Shown here: positions 1 to 9,979 of the stretch, piece by piece | How the letters are laid out: the number at the start of each line of letters is the position of its first letter | Position numbering within the stretch: position 1 is the first letter of the stretch | Source of the DNA: M0108 sp963841065 | GTDB taxonomy: Bacteria > Pseudomonadota > Gammaproteobacteria > Chromatiales > Chromatiaceae | Length of the DNA: 64,000 nucleotides | Direction of reading: 5' to 3' | NCBI GenBank assembly: GCA_963841065.1 | Contig: CAWJBI010000047.1 | Location: forward strand, 1-64,000 | The notes under the pieces: generated by a model | Seen by the model: the letters and a program-made list of their open reading frames with translations, nothing else | Told to the model about the DNA's origin: nothing | Database searches by the model: none | Position numbers and translations under genes: made by a program

Positions 1-7
1 GGGCGCC

Positions 8-597
8 ATGCTCTGGCAGACCCTGGTCTGTCATCCCGCCGCTCCGGGGCCAGGGAGTTGGGGCTTGCGTGTCAGATTGGCCTGGGCTGGGGATGGCGCT
101 CTTAAGCTGGATTACCGCCTGCGGGCACCGCGGCGGGCCTTGGCTATGCCGCCGCAGGCAAACCCTGGCCGTCAGGATGGGCTCTGGCGGCATAGCTGCT
201 GCGAGGCCTTCATCGCCCTGCCGGGGGAGACAGCTTACCGCGAGTTCAATTTTTCTCCCTCGGGGGCTTGGGCGCTTTATGACTTTACCGATGAACGGGT
301 CCCCTTGCCCCTGCCCGAGGTGGAGGGGCAGGGTGGCGCTCCCGGCGTCCAGTGCGAACGCCGCCGCCACGCCTGGCGCCTGGGCGCCCGTATTCCCGCG
401 GATCTGCTCCCCAAGCGATCGTCTGGCGCGGCCCTGCTCCTGGGGCTGGCGGTGGTGGTCGAGGATAGGTGGGGCGATCTCACCTACTGGGCCTTGGCCC
501 ATCCCTGCCCCCCAAGCCGGATTTCCATCACCCGGGCGGGCGGGTGCTGATCTGGTCGGGGCCTGGCCGATTGCATCCGGCTGGGACCGCAGCTTGA
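8..597 (+). CDS. DOMON-like domain protein (frameshifted)
   Basis: The reading frame opens at an ATG only seven bases into the window, so the true start could lie upstream. The product resembles the DOMON-like ligand-binding family of about 200 residues; the segments CCEAFIA, REFNFSPSGAWALYDF and GDLTYWALAHP are typical. The open frame stops at 550 in a tail that does not fit (PSRISITRAGGC). Shifting one base in the C6 run near 507-512 restores the usual ending (KPDFHHPGGRVLIW) and moves the stop to 595-597. The gene is therefore probably intact in the cell or only recently broken. The substrate of this family is unknown; it is a beta-sandwich fold and no signal peptide is visible here. Confidence 0.7.
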
Positions 598-676
598 GCC
601 TATCCCGGTCCAGCCGGCTTTGGATTCAGCCCCACCGCCACCAGATTGGCGCCATCCAACCTCGGGGGACTTGAAC

Positions 677-1032
677 ATGCAGGATAAACCCATCATCCGT
701 TCCGCCATTCCCAAGCGTCGCTATCAGATCGGCGACCACGCCGTCAGCCTCTTGGGGGAGATCGAGAGTGGGGATGCCCGGACCTTCCGGTACATCCTCG
801 CCTTCGTCGCCCTGGGTAAGACCGAGCCGTGCCTTTATGTCTTGTCCGAGCTTAGCCCCCGCGCGAGGCGGACCTGGGCCGTTATCGCCTGCGCCTCGTC
901 AACGAGACCCTGTCCGAGGTCATGGATAGCGATGACCGTTGGGGCGATCTGGAGACCTTTGCCGAGCAGGCCCTCAAGCTTGGCATCCAGGCCCTGGGCC
1001 TACAACGGGAGGCGGTGGTTCGTCTCATGTAA
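677..1032 (+). CDS. conserved hypothetical protein (frameshifted)
   Basis: I do not recognise the family. The ATG at 677 begins MQDKPIIRSAIPKRRYQIGD. The frame breaks in a C5 run near 856. Adding one base gives a continuous protein of about 118 residues ending NETLSEVMDSDDRWGDLETFAEQALKLGIQ..., with the stop at 1030-1032. The product is soluble and rich in charged residues, without a signal peptide or membrane segment. It lies 79 bases after the DOMON-like gene on the same strand, so the two may be co-transcribed. The continuity of both halves supports one gene with a one-base deletion rather than two genes. Confidence 0.5.
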
Positions 1033-1106
1033 CGTCGTGCCAAGGTCCAAGGGGCCTGAAAATCCGCCCCCGGACCCTCCGGGACCCTGGTCCTCCTCCA
1101 AGTGGA

Positions 1107-1571
1107 TTATTCCAGCGACAGGATAAAATCCCACTGCTCGGGGGTCACCGGCATGACGGACAGTCGGTTGCCCTGGCGTACCAGGGGCATGCCCGCCAGG
1201 GGACCATCGGCATGGGCCTTGAGTTCGGCCAGGGTGATGTTGCGCCTCAGGTGGCGCACATAGCGCACCTCCACCATGACCCAGCGCGGCTGGTTCGGGT
1301 CGCTCTTGGGGTCGTAATACTTGGCCTCGGGATCGAAGGCGGTGTGGTCGGGATAGGCCTCCCGGGCCACCTCCATGAGGCCGACGATGCCGGGCTCGGC
1401 GCAGTTGGAGTGGTAAAAGAAGACCTGGTCGCCGACCTTCATCTCGTCACGCATCATGTTTCGCGCCTGATAGTTGCGCACCCCGTCCCAGGGTTCGGTC
1501 TGGCACGGGGCGGTGACCAGGTGGTCGATGCCGAAGACATGGGGTTCGGATTTCATCAGCCAGTAGGCCAT
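1107..1571 (-). CDS. EVE domain-containing protein
   Basis: 154 residues beginning MAYWLMKSEPHVFGIDHL, which is the hallmark start of EVE (PUA/YTH-like) proteins. Further family signatures are WDGVRNYQARNMMRDEMKVGDQVFFYHSNC, PGIVGLMEVAREAYPDHTAFDP and the C-terminal LSVMPVTPEQWDFIL. EVE domains bind modified bases in nucleic acids; the partner of this one is not known. The length is normal for the stand-alone family. It lies 36 bases downstream of rsgA on the same strand and is probably the last gene of a cytochrome c-rsgA-EVE transcript. Confidence 0.9.
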   Translation of the reverse strand: MAYWLMKSEPHVFGIDHLVTAPCQTEPWDGVRNYQARNMMRDEMKVGDQVFFYHSNCAEPGIVGLMEVAREAYPDHTAFDPEAKYYDPKSDPNQPRWVMVEVRYVRHLRRNITLAELKAHADGPLAGMPLVRQGNRLSVMPVTPEQWDFILSLE

Positions 1572-1607
1572 GATGGCTCCTCTCGGTTAAGTATGGGTTT
1601 CATGATG

Positions 1608-2624
1608 TTAGTGGCGCGCATTGGAACGCTCCAGGGTGGCGCTCATGTGCAGGAAGTTCGCCAGCCGCTCCGGGTTGAGTTCCCCTGCCGCCACGGCCTC
1701 CTTGAGGGCGCAGCCGGGCTCCTGGTCGTGGTGGCAGTTCGCGAAGCGACAATGCCCGATGAGGGGGGCTATGTCCCGGAAGCCATGCTCCAGATCGGCC
1801 TGACCGTCCAGGGTCAGCCGGAAGCTGCGTACCCCGGGGGAGTCGATGAGGTGGCCCCCACCCGGCAGGTGGTAACAGGTGGCGGTGGAGGTGGTGTGAC
1901 GGCCCAGTCCGGTGGCCAGGGACAGGCGTCCGATCTGGATGTCGAGATCCGGCAGCAGGGCCTTGACCAAAGACGACTTGCCCACCCCCGACTGGCCCAC
2001 CAGGATGTTGGTCTCCCCCGCGAGCCGCGCCGCCAGCGGCCGCATGTCTTGGTCGTCGAGTAGGCTTAGCCAGACCAGGGGGTAGCCGATCCGCTCGTAA
2101 GGGGCCAGCAGGCAGGCCATGGTGACCCGGCCCTGGGCATCCAGCAGGTCGGTTTTGTTGCAGGCGATCATGGCCTTGACGCCCAGGCGCTCGGCGGCGG
2201 CCAGGTATTGATCGAGCAGGTAGGTGCTGGGTTCGGGCCTGGGGGCGAGGATGGCCACCAGTTGCGTCAGGTTGGCCGCCAGGGCCTTGTCGCGGCCACT
2301 GTAATCCGGACGTGCCAGGACGGTCGCGCGCGCCTGGATGGCGGTCACCACGCCGCGATCCGGGCCGCTGGCCTGCCAGACCACCCGGTCACCGCAGACG
2401 GGATGGCCCATGTTCTGACGCGCCAGGCAGTGCCAGACCTGGCCGGCCTCGTCCTCCACCGCCAGCTCGGCCCCATGACGCACCACTACCCGGCCGTGGC
2501 GAGGTTGGTCGACCTCGCAGGTTGCCAGGACCTGTTCGGCACGCTCGTCGAGGCGCTGCCGGCGCTGGTCCTGAAGGTTGAGGATGCGCGCCTTCTGGCG
2601 ATCCGAGAGCCGGCGGCCCGGCAT
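1608..2624 (-). CDS. rsgA: ribosome small subunit GTPase RsgA
   Basis: Circularly permuted GTPase that acts on late 30S ribosome maturation. It has an N-terminal OB-fold, the G4 motif NKTD near residue 156 ahead of the G1 P-loop GQSGVGKSS near residue 210, and G3 DSPGVRSF. The C-terminal zinc knuckle is CRFANCHHDQEPGC near residue 295. I chose the ATG at 2624 (MPGRRLSDRQKARIL, 338 residues), because the longer frame to 2693 adds 23 unlikely residues. The start overlaps the stop of the upstream cytochrome gene (TGATG), which suggests translational coupling. Confidence 0.93.
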   Translation of the reverse strand: MPGRRLSDRQKARILNLQDQRRQRLDERAEQVLATCEVDQPRHGRVVVRHGAELAVEDEAGQVWHCLARQNMGHPVCGDRVVWQASGPDRGVVTAIQARATVLARPDYSGRDKALAANLTQLVAILAPRPEPSTYLLDQYLAAAERLGVKAMIACNKTDLLDAQGRVTMACLLAPYERIGYPLVWLSLLDDQDMRPLAARLAGETNILVGQSGVGKSSLVKALLPDLDIQIGRLSLATGLGRHTTSTATCYHLPGGGHLIDSPGVRSFRLTLDGQADLEHGFRDIAPLIGHCRFANCHHDQEPGCALKEAVAAGELNPERLANFLHMSATLERSNARH

Positions 2625-2902
2625 CAGGGTTTGAATTTGTAGTAGTGCGTGTTCAGGTAGCCCGCCATGTCGGTGATATCGTCCTCGAACCACTTGAGCC
2701 CCAGGGACTGCTCGCAGCGCCGAACTTGCGACTCCAGACTGGCCAGGGAGGTCACTTTGCGATCGGTGCGCGTATAGACCTCGGCGCCATGGCAGGAGGT
2801 GCAGTTGAATTGGTAGAGGTCGGTGACCTCCTTGTTCTCGTCGGCCAGGACCGGGAGGGCGGTGGCGAGGCCGAGGGACAGCATAATCAGGCGTGGGTGC
2901 AT
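2624..2902 (-). CDS. small periplasmic c-type cytochrome
   Basis: 92 residues with a Sec signal peptide (cleavage likely after ALPVLA, residue 20) and one heme c motif CTSCH at residues 34-38. No downstream methionine near the C terminus is an obvious sixth ligand, so the axial ligand cannot be assigned. The size and pattern fit the small monoheme 'green' or c5-like cytochromes seen in sulfur and nitrogen oxidisers. The stop overlaps the rsgA start by one base. Its electron-transfer partner cannot be deduced from the neighbours. Confidence 0.8.
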   Translation of the reverse strand: MHPRLIMLSLGLATALPVLADENKEVTDLYQFNCTSCHGAEVYTRTDRKVTSLASLESQVRRCEQSLGLKWFEDDITDMAGYLNTHYYKFKP

Positions 2903-3055
2903 GGGTAGGTCTCCTGGAAAAGGGTTGTCGTTGGGATTCTATGCCATTTCGCCGGGCTGCCGATATCGGGAATGGCGGCCGGCATCATGGGGCCAGGGGC
3001 GGGACGGGAAGCTTGAGGTTACACTGAGGTCTTTCTCAGTGCGATGCAAGACAGC

Positions 3056-3601
3056 ATGAAACCCGACGACAACCATCTGGTCTGGCTGGACCTGGAAATG
3101 ACCGGCCTGGAGCCCTCCCAGGATCGGATCATCGAGATCGCTACCCTCGTCACCGACACTCACCTGGAGGTCATGGCGGAGGGGCCGGTCATTGCTATCC
3201 ATCAGCCCGAGGCCGTGCTCGCGGCCATGGACGATTGGAACCGGGAACACCATGGGGCCTCTGGCCTTTTGCAGCGGGTCCGGGCCAGCGATCGGGACGA
3301 GGGAGGGGCGGAGCGCGAGACCCTGGCGTTTCTCGCCGCCTGGGTTCCTGCGGGTAAGTCGCCCCTCTGCGGCAACAGCATCTGCCAGGACCGGCGCTTT
3401 CTCGCCCGGTCCATGCCCCAGCTGGAGGCCTGGTTCCATTACCGCAATCTGGACGTCAGCAGCCTCAAGATCCTAGCGCAACGTTGGGCGCCGGCCGTGG
3501 CGGATGCCTTCAAGAAGCAGTCGGCCCACCGCGCCCTGGATGACATTCGCGAATCCATCGCCGAACTCCGGCACTATCGCGAGCACCTGCTGCGCCTCTG
3601 A
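3056..3601 (+). CDS. orn: oligoribonuclease (DEDDh 3'-5' exoribonuclease)
   Basis: Degrades di- to pentaribonucleotides and pGpG. The DEDDh catalytic set is visible: WLDLEMTGL (Asp12, Glu14), the central Asp in NSICQDRRFL, and HRALDDIRESI at the C terminus. The product is 181 residues, equal to the E. coli enzyme. I use MKPDDNHLVWLDLE as the start rather than the ATG twelve bases upstream. The gene diverges from the cytochrome c-rsgA operon and overlaps queG tail to tail by 28 bases. orn, rsgA and queG are also near neighbours in E. coli. Confidence 0.95.
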   Translation: MKPDDNHLVWLDLEMTGLEPSQDRIIEIATLVTDTHLEVMAEGPVIAIHQPEAVLAAMDDWNREHHGASGLLQRVRASDRDEGGAERETLAFLAAWVPAGKSPLCGNSICQDRRFLARSMPQLEAWFHYRNLDVSSLKILAQRWAPAVADAFKKQSAHRALDDIRESIAELRHYREHLLRL

Positions 3602-4644
3602 CGGGCCAGGGCCCAGGCGACGTGCTCGCGGACCAGCTCGCTGGCATGGTCGCTGCGAGCCGCCAGGGCCGCGATCGCGGCGGGGGAGGACGGGGCATTG
3701 CCCAGGGCGACGGCGAGATTGCGCAGCCAGCGGGGATGCCCGATGCGGCGGATGGCGCTGCCCGCGGTGCGGTGCAGGAACTCGGGCTCGTCCCAGGCAA
3801 AGAGGGCGATGAGGGTGGCGGCTTCCAGGCCCTGGCGGGGGCGGAAATCCCCTTCCAGGGTGAGTTGGGCGAAGCGGTTCCAGGGGCAGACCAACTGGCA
3901 GTCATCGCAGCCGTAAATCCGGTTGCCCATCAAGGGCCGCAGGGGTGCGGGGATGGGGCCCTTCAGTTCGATGGTGAGATAAGAGATGCAGCGGCGCGCG
4001 TCGAGCTGGTAGGGCGCCAGAATGGCGCCGGTCGGGCAGGCGTCCAGGCAGGCGTGGCAACGCCCGCAGTGATGGGTCGCCGGTGGGTCTAGGGGGAGCG
4101 GGAAATCGACGAAGAGTTCGCCGAGAAAAAACCAGGAGCCGGCCTGGCGGTTGACTAGGTTGGTGTGTTTGCCGATCCAGCCCAGGCCGGCGTTTTGGGC
4201 CAGGGCCTTCTCCAGCACCGGGGCGGAATCGACGAAGGCGCGGTGTCCAAAGGGGCCGATTTCGGCGGTGATGCGCTCGGCCAGGCGTTGGAGGCGGGTG
4301 CGCATCAGCTTGTGATAGTCCCTGCCGAGGGCGTAGCGGGAGATGAAGGCGGTGGCCGGTTCCTCTAGGCGCTCCTGAAGGTGGTCCTGGGTCTCGGGGA
4401 GATAGTCCATCCGCACGGACATGACACGCAGGGTTCCCGGCACCAGTTCCGCGGGCCGGGCGCGCTTGGCGCCGTGGCGGACCAGGTAATCCATCTCGCC
4501 CATGCGGCCTTGTTCGAGCCAGGCCAACAGCCGGGCCTCGTCCTCCGCCAGGTCGATGCCGGTAATGCCGACCTGCTGGAATCCCAATTCCCGGCCCCAT
4601 TTCTTGATGCGCTCGGCAAGTAGGGCCAGATCCATGTCGCTCAT
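3574..4644 (-). CDS. queG: epoxyqueuosine reductase QueG
   Basis: Cobalamin- and iron-sulfur-dependent enzyme that reduces epoxyqueuosine to queuosine in tRNA. The N-terminal half has the family's cobalamin-binding pattern (FVDSAPVLEKALAQNAGLGWIGKHTN). This is followed by two ferredoxin-like cluster motifs, CGRCHACLDACPTGAI and CDDCQLVCPWNRFA, and a HEAT-like C terminus (HPRWLRNLAVALGN). The start at MSDMDLALLAERIKKW gives 356 residues; the extended frame to 4788 is unsupported. The 3' end overlaps orn convergently. Confidence 0.94.
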   Translation of the reverse strand: MSDMDLALLAERIKKWGRELGFQQVGITGIDLAEDEARLLAWLEQGRMGEMDYLVRHGAKRARPAELVPGTLRVMSVRMDYLPETQDHLQERLEEPATAFISRYALGRDYHKLMRTRLQRLAERITAEIGPFGHRAFVDSAPVLEKALAQNAGLGWIGKHTNLVNRQAGSWFFLGELFVDFPLPLDPPATHHCGRCHACLDACPTGAILAPYQLDARRCISYLTIELKGPIPAPLRPLMGNRIYGCDDCQLVCPWNRFAQLTLEGDFRPRQGLEAATLIALFAWDEPEFLHRTAGSAIRRIGHPRWLRNLAVALGNAPSSPAAIAALAARSDHASELVREHVAWALARQRRSRCSR

Positions 4645-4744
4645 GGATCCTGGGTCCGCTGGCGAGGCGGGGTGGTAATCGTCCTCGGCTTCCCTACCAT
4701 GGCGGCGGAGGGCATCGGTTTCTTTACCTGAGAGAGGGGGCTTC

Positions 4745-5110
4745 ATGGATATCGTGTTCCTGCGCGGGCTGCGCATCGAGACTACCATCGGTATCTACGA
4801 TTGGGAAAAGCAGATCAAACAGCCCGTGGTGCTGGATCTGGAGATGGGCGCGGATGTGGCCAGGGGGGCGGCCACGGATCGCATCGAGGACGCCCTGGAC
4901 TACAAGCGGGTATCCAAGCGGCTCAAGGAATTCGTGGCCGGGAGCCGCTTCGAGCTGGTGGAGACCCTGGCGGAGCGCTGCGCGGCGCTGCTGCGCGAGG
5001 AGTTTGGCATTCCCTGGCTGCGGCTCAGTGTCAATAAGATCGGCGCCGTCAGCGGCGCGACGGACGTGGGCGTCATCATCGAACGCGGGGAGCGGTCTGG
5101 CGGTGCCTAG
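4745..5110 (+). CDS. folB: dihydroneopterin aldolase
   Basis: Converts 7,8-dihydroneopterin to 6-hydroxymethyl-dihydropterin and glycolaldehyde in folate synthesis. It starts MDIVFLRGLRIETTIGIYDWEKQIKQPVVLDLEM, the characteristic N terminus, and ends with the typical KIGAVSGATDVGVIIER strand. Length is 121 residues, normal for the family. The preceding bases contain GAGAGAGGGG, a plausible ribosome binding site. The last eight bases overlap folK, forming a folB-folK pair. Confidence 0.95.
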   Translation: MDIVFLRGLRIETTIGIYDWEKQIKQPVVLDLEMGADVARGAATDRIEDALDYKRVSKRLKEFVAGSRFELVETLAERCAALLREEFGIPWLRLSVNKIGAVSGATDVGVIIERGERSGGA

Positions 5111-5633
5111 GGTCTGGCTCAGTCTGGGGAGCAATCTGGACCGGGAGTCATCCTTGCGCAACGCTATTAGTGCCCTGCGCCAGCTTTATGGCGACTTGGT
5201 CATCTCCCCGGTTTATGAAAGCAGGGCGGTGGGTTTCGCGGGTGAGCCCTTTCTGAATCTGGTGGTGGGTTGCCAGACGGCACAGTCCGTGGCGGACCTG
5301 CGGGCCTGCCTGCGCGCCATCGAGGATGCGGCGGGACGAGTCCGGGGCCCCGATAAGTTTACGCCCCGGACCCTGGATATCGATCTGCTGACCTACGGCG
5401 ATGCCTTAGGCATCATCGATGGCTATGAGTTGCCACGCGACGAGATCCTGCGTTATGCCTTCGTCCTCAAACCCCTGGCTGATGTGGCCGGGGAGGAGTC
5501 CCATCCAGCAACCAGACGCACCTATCGCGAACTCTGGCGGGACTTTAGGGGGGAGGCCGTCGACCTGGAGCCTCTGGTCATGGATCTGAACGGGGAGTTG
5601 TCGAACCTGGCCTCCCGCCCCCGGATCACTTGA
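5103..5633 (+). CDS. folK: 2-amino-4-hydroxy-6-hydroxymethyldihydropteridine pyrophosphokinase
   Basis: Transfers pyrophosphate from ATP to the pterin made by FolB. The start is a GTG inside the folB 3' end (VPRVWLSLGSNLD), because no ATG precedes the conserved LSLGSN motif in this frame. Other family marks are PVYESRAVGF, PFLNLVVGCQT, FTPRTLDIDLLTYG (the HPPK signature) and LPRDEILRYAFVLKPLADV. Length is 176 residues. The stop overlaps the convergent zinc-ribbon gene by eight bases. Confidence 0.93.
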   Translation: MPRVWLSLGSNLDRESSLRNAISALRQLYGDLVISPVYESRAVGFAGEPFLNLVVGCQTAQSVADLRACLRAIEDAAGRVRGPDKFTPRTLDIDLLTYGDALGIIDGYELPRDEILRYAFVLKPLADVAGEESHPATRRTYRELWRDFRGEAVDLEPLVMDLNGELSNLASRPRIT

Positions 5634-5922
5634 AGAGATCCTGGGCGCGCTGCAGCAGGTCGGTGGCACGCGACTGGCCTTGGCCGGTCGCGGATAAGGC
5701 GACGGGATCGAAGAGTTCGCAGAAGTTGGCCTTTTCCTTGTCGGCCACTAACTCGGTCATGGGCTCCAGGCAGGCGTTGGGCCGCCCCGGGGCGAAGTGG
5801 CGGCAATTGCGGCAGACCCGGGTGGGCTTGCCACAACCGAGACAGAGGGCCTCGCGGCCATAGTCGTAGGGGGCCAGATCGCGGCCGCAGTGCCAGCAAT
5901 GGCCGATGATGTCGTTAGCCAT
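5626..5922 (-). CDS. cysteine-rich zinc-ribbon hypothetical protein
   Basis: 98 residues with clustered cysteines: CWHCGRDL, CLGCGK, CRNCRHFAPG and later CLEP and CELF. The first pairs suggest a rubredoxin-like zinc ribbon; the latter half (HFAPGRPNACLEPMTELVADKEKANFCELFDP) is a recurrent motif of uncharacterised proteobacterial proteins. Function unknown. It follows hflD on the same strand after 16 bases, so it is probably the last gene of mnmA-hflD-zinc ribbon. It meets folK tail to tail. Confidence 0.8.
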   Translation of the reverse strand: MANDIIGHCWHCGRDLAPYDYGREALCLGCGKPTRVCRNCRHFAPGRPNACLEPMTELVADKEKANFCELFDPVALSATGQGQSRATDLLQRAQDLFK

Positions 5923-5938
5923 GCCTTGGGCTCCAGGT

Positions 5939-6566
5939 TTAGTGGGTGCTCATGCGCAGGTAATGTTGGGCTGCCTCCAGCAGCTTGTTCCGCCCGAAGA
6001 CGATCTTCCACCGGCTGCCGCCAACCTGGCGCCAGAGCCAGGCGGCGCGGATGCCGGCCAGCAAGCAGGGCCCGGATGCGGTTCTGGTTGTCCGGGTTTT
6101 GCAGATAGTTAGGCTCCCCCTTCACCATGATGCGGGGCTGGAGCTGGCTGACGGTCTGACTGTAGATATCGGCCAGGTGGGCCAGGAGGTTGGGGTGCAG
6201 CATGGGGAAATGCACCAGCTTGGCACGGGCCCCCTCGATACCTTGGGCAATCTGCTGGATCATGGCCGGGCGACCATTGAGCACGGACTCCAGCTTGAGG
6301 AGGGCGAGCAGGTAGCGGGTGAATTCCAGATCCTTGGCTGTCTTACCGCTGAGTTGGTTGGCCAGTTCCCGGATGCCAGGGGTGAGGGCGCCAGGCGGGC
6401 CGAAGATCTCGGCGGTGGAGTCGGCGTCGGTTTGGAAGAGACTGTGGATACAGGGCTCCATGAGGTCCGTGTCCACCGTACCCTTGGTGGCGATGCGGCG
6501 GACACAGAGGCTGGCCTGATAGATGGCCCCCAAGGCGATGAGGCGGTCTTGAACGGTGTAGATCAT
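5939..6566 (-). CDS. hflD: high-frequency lysogenization protein HflD (frameshifted)
   Basis: Membrane-peripheral protein that in E. coli binds the phage lambda CII activator. The start MIYTVQDRLIALGAIYQASLCVRRIA is typical, as is LTPGIRELANQLSGK. Near 6062 the frame breaks after NRIRALLAG. One base fewer gives GIRAAWLWRQVGGSRWKIVFGR and the normal C terminus, with the TAA at 5939-5941. The intact tail in the other frame argues for a one-base insertion or sequencing error rather than decay. The gene lies 79 bases after mnmA, the usual gammaproteobacterial order. Confidence 0.85.
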
Positions 6567-6645
6567 GGGCTTGGCGAGTTGTGAGCTATCAGATGGCCAT
6601 CGTGGCGGTGAAATCCCGACGGGGGCAAGAGCCCTCGGCCAGCGG

Positions 6646-7767
6646 TCAGGGTTCCGTGGCCTCAATAATGCCACCCCCAAGGCATTCCTCGCCTAAATAA
6701 ATGACCGCCGATTGGCCGGGGGTGACGGCCCTTTGGGGCTGGGAAAAGCTGAGTCTGGCGCGATCCCCGCTGAGTTCCTCGCACCGGCAGGCTTGCAGGG
6801 GCTGGCGGTGCCGCAGGCGGGCCTGGCAGGCGAAGGGTGGCTCCCGGGGCGGCTGACCGCTGATCCAGTGCATTCGGCGGGCGGTGAGGTGGCGGCTGAG
6901 CAGCAGGGGGTGGTCGTGGCCCTGAACCACGATCAGGGTGTTGCGGGTCGCATCCTTGGCGGCCACGAACCAGGGCGCCTCCAGACCAGCCGCCTGGCCA
7001 CCGATGCCGAGCCCCTGACGCTGGCCGAGGGTGAAATAGGCCAGCCCCGGGTGCTCGCCGAGGCGCCGGCCCTCCGGTGTCTCGATGGGACCCGGGTTAG
7101 GCGGGACATAGCGGGCGAGGAAGTCGCTGAAGCGGCGTTCGCCGATGAAACAGATGCCGGTGCTGTCCTTTTTGGTCGCCGTCACCAGGCCGGCTCGCCG
7201 CGCCAGGGCCCTGACCTCTTGCTTATTCAGTTCCCCGAGGGGGAAGAGGGCGTGGGCGAGTTGCTCCTGGTCCAGCAGGTGGAGGAAATAGGTTTGGTCC
7301 TTACCCTCATCCCGGCTCAGGCAAAGGTGGTAGCCCCGGGCGTCTTCGATCAGGCGGGCATAGTGGCCGGTGGCGATCCGCTGCAGGCCGAGGGTCAGGG
7401 CATGATCCAGGAAGGCGCGGAATTTGATTTCGCGGTTGCAAAGGATGTCCGGATTGGGGGTTCGGTTGGCCTGGTACTCCGCCAGAAAAGCGGAAAAGAC
7501 GCGATCCCAATATTCAGTGGCGAAGTTGACGGTACCCAGGGGGATGCCGAGCCGCGCCGCGACCGCCATCGCATCCCTTAGATCCGCCGCCGCCGCGCAA
7601 TAGCCGGCATCGTCGTCCTCCTCCCAGTTCTTCATGAAGAGCCCTTCCACCCGATACCCCTGTTCAAGCAGGAGCAAGGCCGCCACCGAGGAATCCACGC
7701 CGCCTGAGAGACCGACCATGACGGGGCACCGGGCAGGGTGGAGGGATATTGGGGTAGGGAACTGCAT
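6646..7767 (-). CDS. mnmA: tRNA-specific 2-thiouridylase MnmA
   Basis: Makes s2U34 in the wobble position of Lys, Glu and Gln tRNAs. The PP-loop SGGVDSS lies at residues 20-26. The catalytic cysteines lie in TPNPDILCNREIKF (near residue 110) and STGICFIGERRF (near residue 205). FTLGQRQGLGIGG begins the central domain and the beta-barrel domain ends ECLGGGIIEATEP. 373 residues is standard. The upstream 35 bases are extremely AT-rich (a run such as TATTAATCAATTATATAA on the minus strand), which is a good place for its promoter. Confidence 0.96.
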   Translation of the reverse strand: MQFPTPISLHPARCPVMVGLSGGVDSSVAALLLLEQGYRVEGLFMKNWEEDDDAGYCAAAADLRDAMAVAARLGIPLGTVNFATEYWDRVFSAFLAEYQANRTPNPDILCNREIKFRAFLDHALTLGLQRIATGHYARLIEDARGYHLCLSRDEGKDQTYFLHLLDQEQLAHALFPLGELNKQEVRALARRAGLVTATKKDSTGICFIGERRFSDFLARYVPPNPGPIETPEGRRLGEHPGLAYFTLGQRQGLGIGGQAAGLEAPWFVAAKDATRNTLIVVQGHDHPLLLSRHLTARRMHWISGQPPREPPFACQARLRHRQPLQACRCEELSGDRARLSFSQPQRAVTPGQSAVIYLGEECLGGGIIEATEP

Positions 7768-7848
7768 CGATTTATATAATTGATTAATAATATATTTCTA
7801 GGATGGGCGCAGGGGGCGAATGATTTCCGGCCCTGGGGGGCCTATTAT

Positions 7849-7866
7849 TTGCGTAGCTGTACGCAA
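7849..7866. promoter_or_regulatory. perfect 7-4-7 dyad upstream of icd
   Basis: TTGCGTA-GCTG-TACGCAA is a perfect inverted repeat 58 bases before the icd start codon. Just downstream, TGCTAGACT (about 7880-7888) resembles an extended -10 element, so the dyad would overlap or adjoin the promoter. No family of regulator can be named from the sequence; the operator role is inference. Confidence 0.4.
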
Positions 7867-7923
7867 GCCCCGGATCGGGTGCTAGACTAACTTTATTTGT
7901 GCAACCCCAAAGAGACAGACGAC

Positions 7924-9180
<1,257 letters not shown>

Positions 9181-9631
9181 TGAGGCTGGGGGCCTCGGCC
9201 TGGCCCCGGGGCGGCCACCCCGCTTCCGGGGACGAAGATCGGCTCTGCCCTGGGCTGGAGGGCGGGATTTCCCAATCGCTCATGCTGATTCATCGGCGGG
9301 CGAAAAAACTCGCACGACCAAGGTACGGTAGCCCGGGTTAATGCTGTTTGGCTAATGTAATCCATTCGGGAAAACCCCCGGCTCTTGCCGGGGGGGAAGT
9401 ATCAGTTTGCCCTTAAGGAAACTCTGAATTAGTACCTTTATCGCCCGATTTCGAGCGTGTCGCCGGCATTGCGGTCGAAAAGGATTGTTTTGGTCCGGGA
9501 TGTCGACCGCTCGGCGGCGGGAAAGTCCGAGGGGCTGCTAGAAGGCGCTGCCTCCGACGTCTTGCTCGTCACCCGCGTTCAGGCTATCGTCCGCCCGACC
9601 CCGTCGTGGGCCGGTTGCATTGCCTATCTGC
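9181..9631. other. intergenic stretch after icd
   Basis: No convincing gene is seen. The stretch contains the hairpin at 9375-9394. On the minus strand it also holds an open frame of about 45 codons ending near 9445 (...TILFDRNAGDTLEIGR) that I cannot identify. It lies between icd and the korA remnant, where further 2-oxoacid:ferredoxin oxidoreductase genes would be expected, so it may be eroded coding sequence. Confidence 0.3.
9375..9394 (-). terminator. intrinsic terminator hairpin
   Basis: Eight-base-pair stem CCCCCGGC / GCCGGGGG with a TCTT loop. On the minus strand the stem is followed by TTTT, so it best fits termination of the leftward aclBA-pntAB transcript. It may also stop icd readthrough. 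Confidence 0.6.
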
Positions 9632-9784
9632 TCAGACCCCATTGCCCATGCGGGCACTGATGATACCGAAGGTTTGGCCGGCCTTCTGTGCCCCCTCGCC
9701 CGAGTCGCTGACAATCTCGACGATACATTCGTTGATGGTCCGCGCCGGTGGGTAGCCTTGCGTTTCCTTCATTTTGTCGCCCAT
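9632..9784 (-). pseudogene. korA: 2-oxoacid:ferredoxin oxidoreductase alpha subunit remnant
   Basis: A 50-residue minus-strand frame starts with an ATG 195 bases after the pntB stop and contains INECIVEIVSDSGEGAQKAG and FGIISARMGNGV. This matches my recollection of the N terminus of KorA-type 2-oxoglutarate:ferredoxin oxidoreductase alpha subunits. It ends in TGA where the family continues for several hundred residues. No continuation is seen in other frames, so the rest has been deleted or replaced. Its position as the next gene of the aclBA-pntAB operon supports an ancestral rTCA gene order. The identification rests on a short match. Confidence 0.55.
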
Positions 9785-9979
9785 AATCTGCCCTCAATAT
9801 GAACCAACGAGCGCGGTTACCATGGATGGAACAGGGCCTCGTCTGTCAGTAAACCCGCTAGCCAAGGCCGCCACCCATGCCTTGGTCCCATCATCCTGGC
9901 CTCTACACCGAATTGCATGGCCCTGCCACCATCACGCCGTGATGACTTTCCGCCAGGGCCCCGCCGAGCAAGCCGTTAA

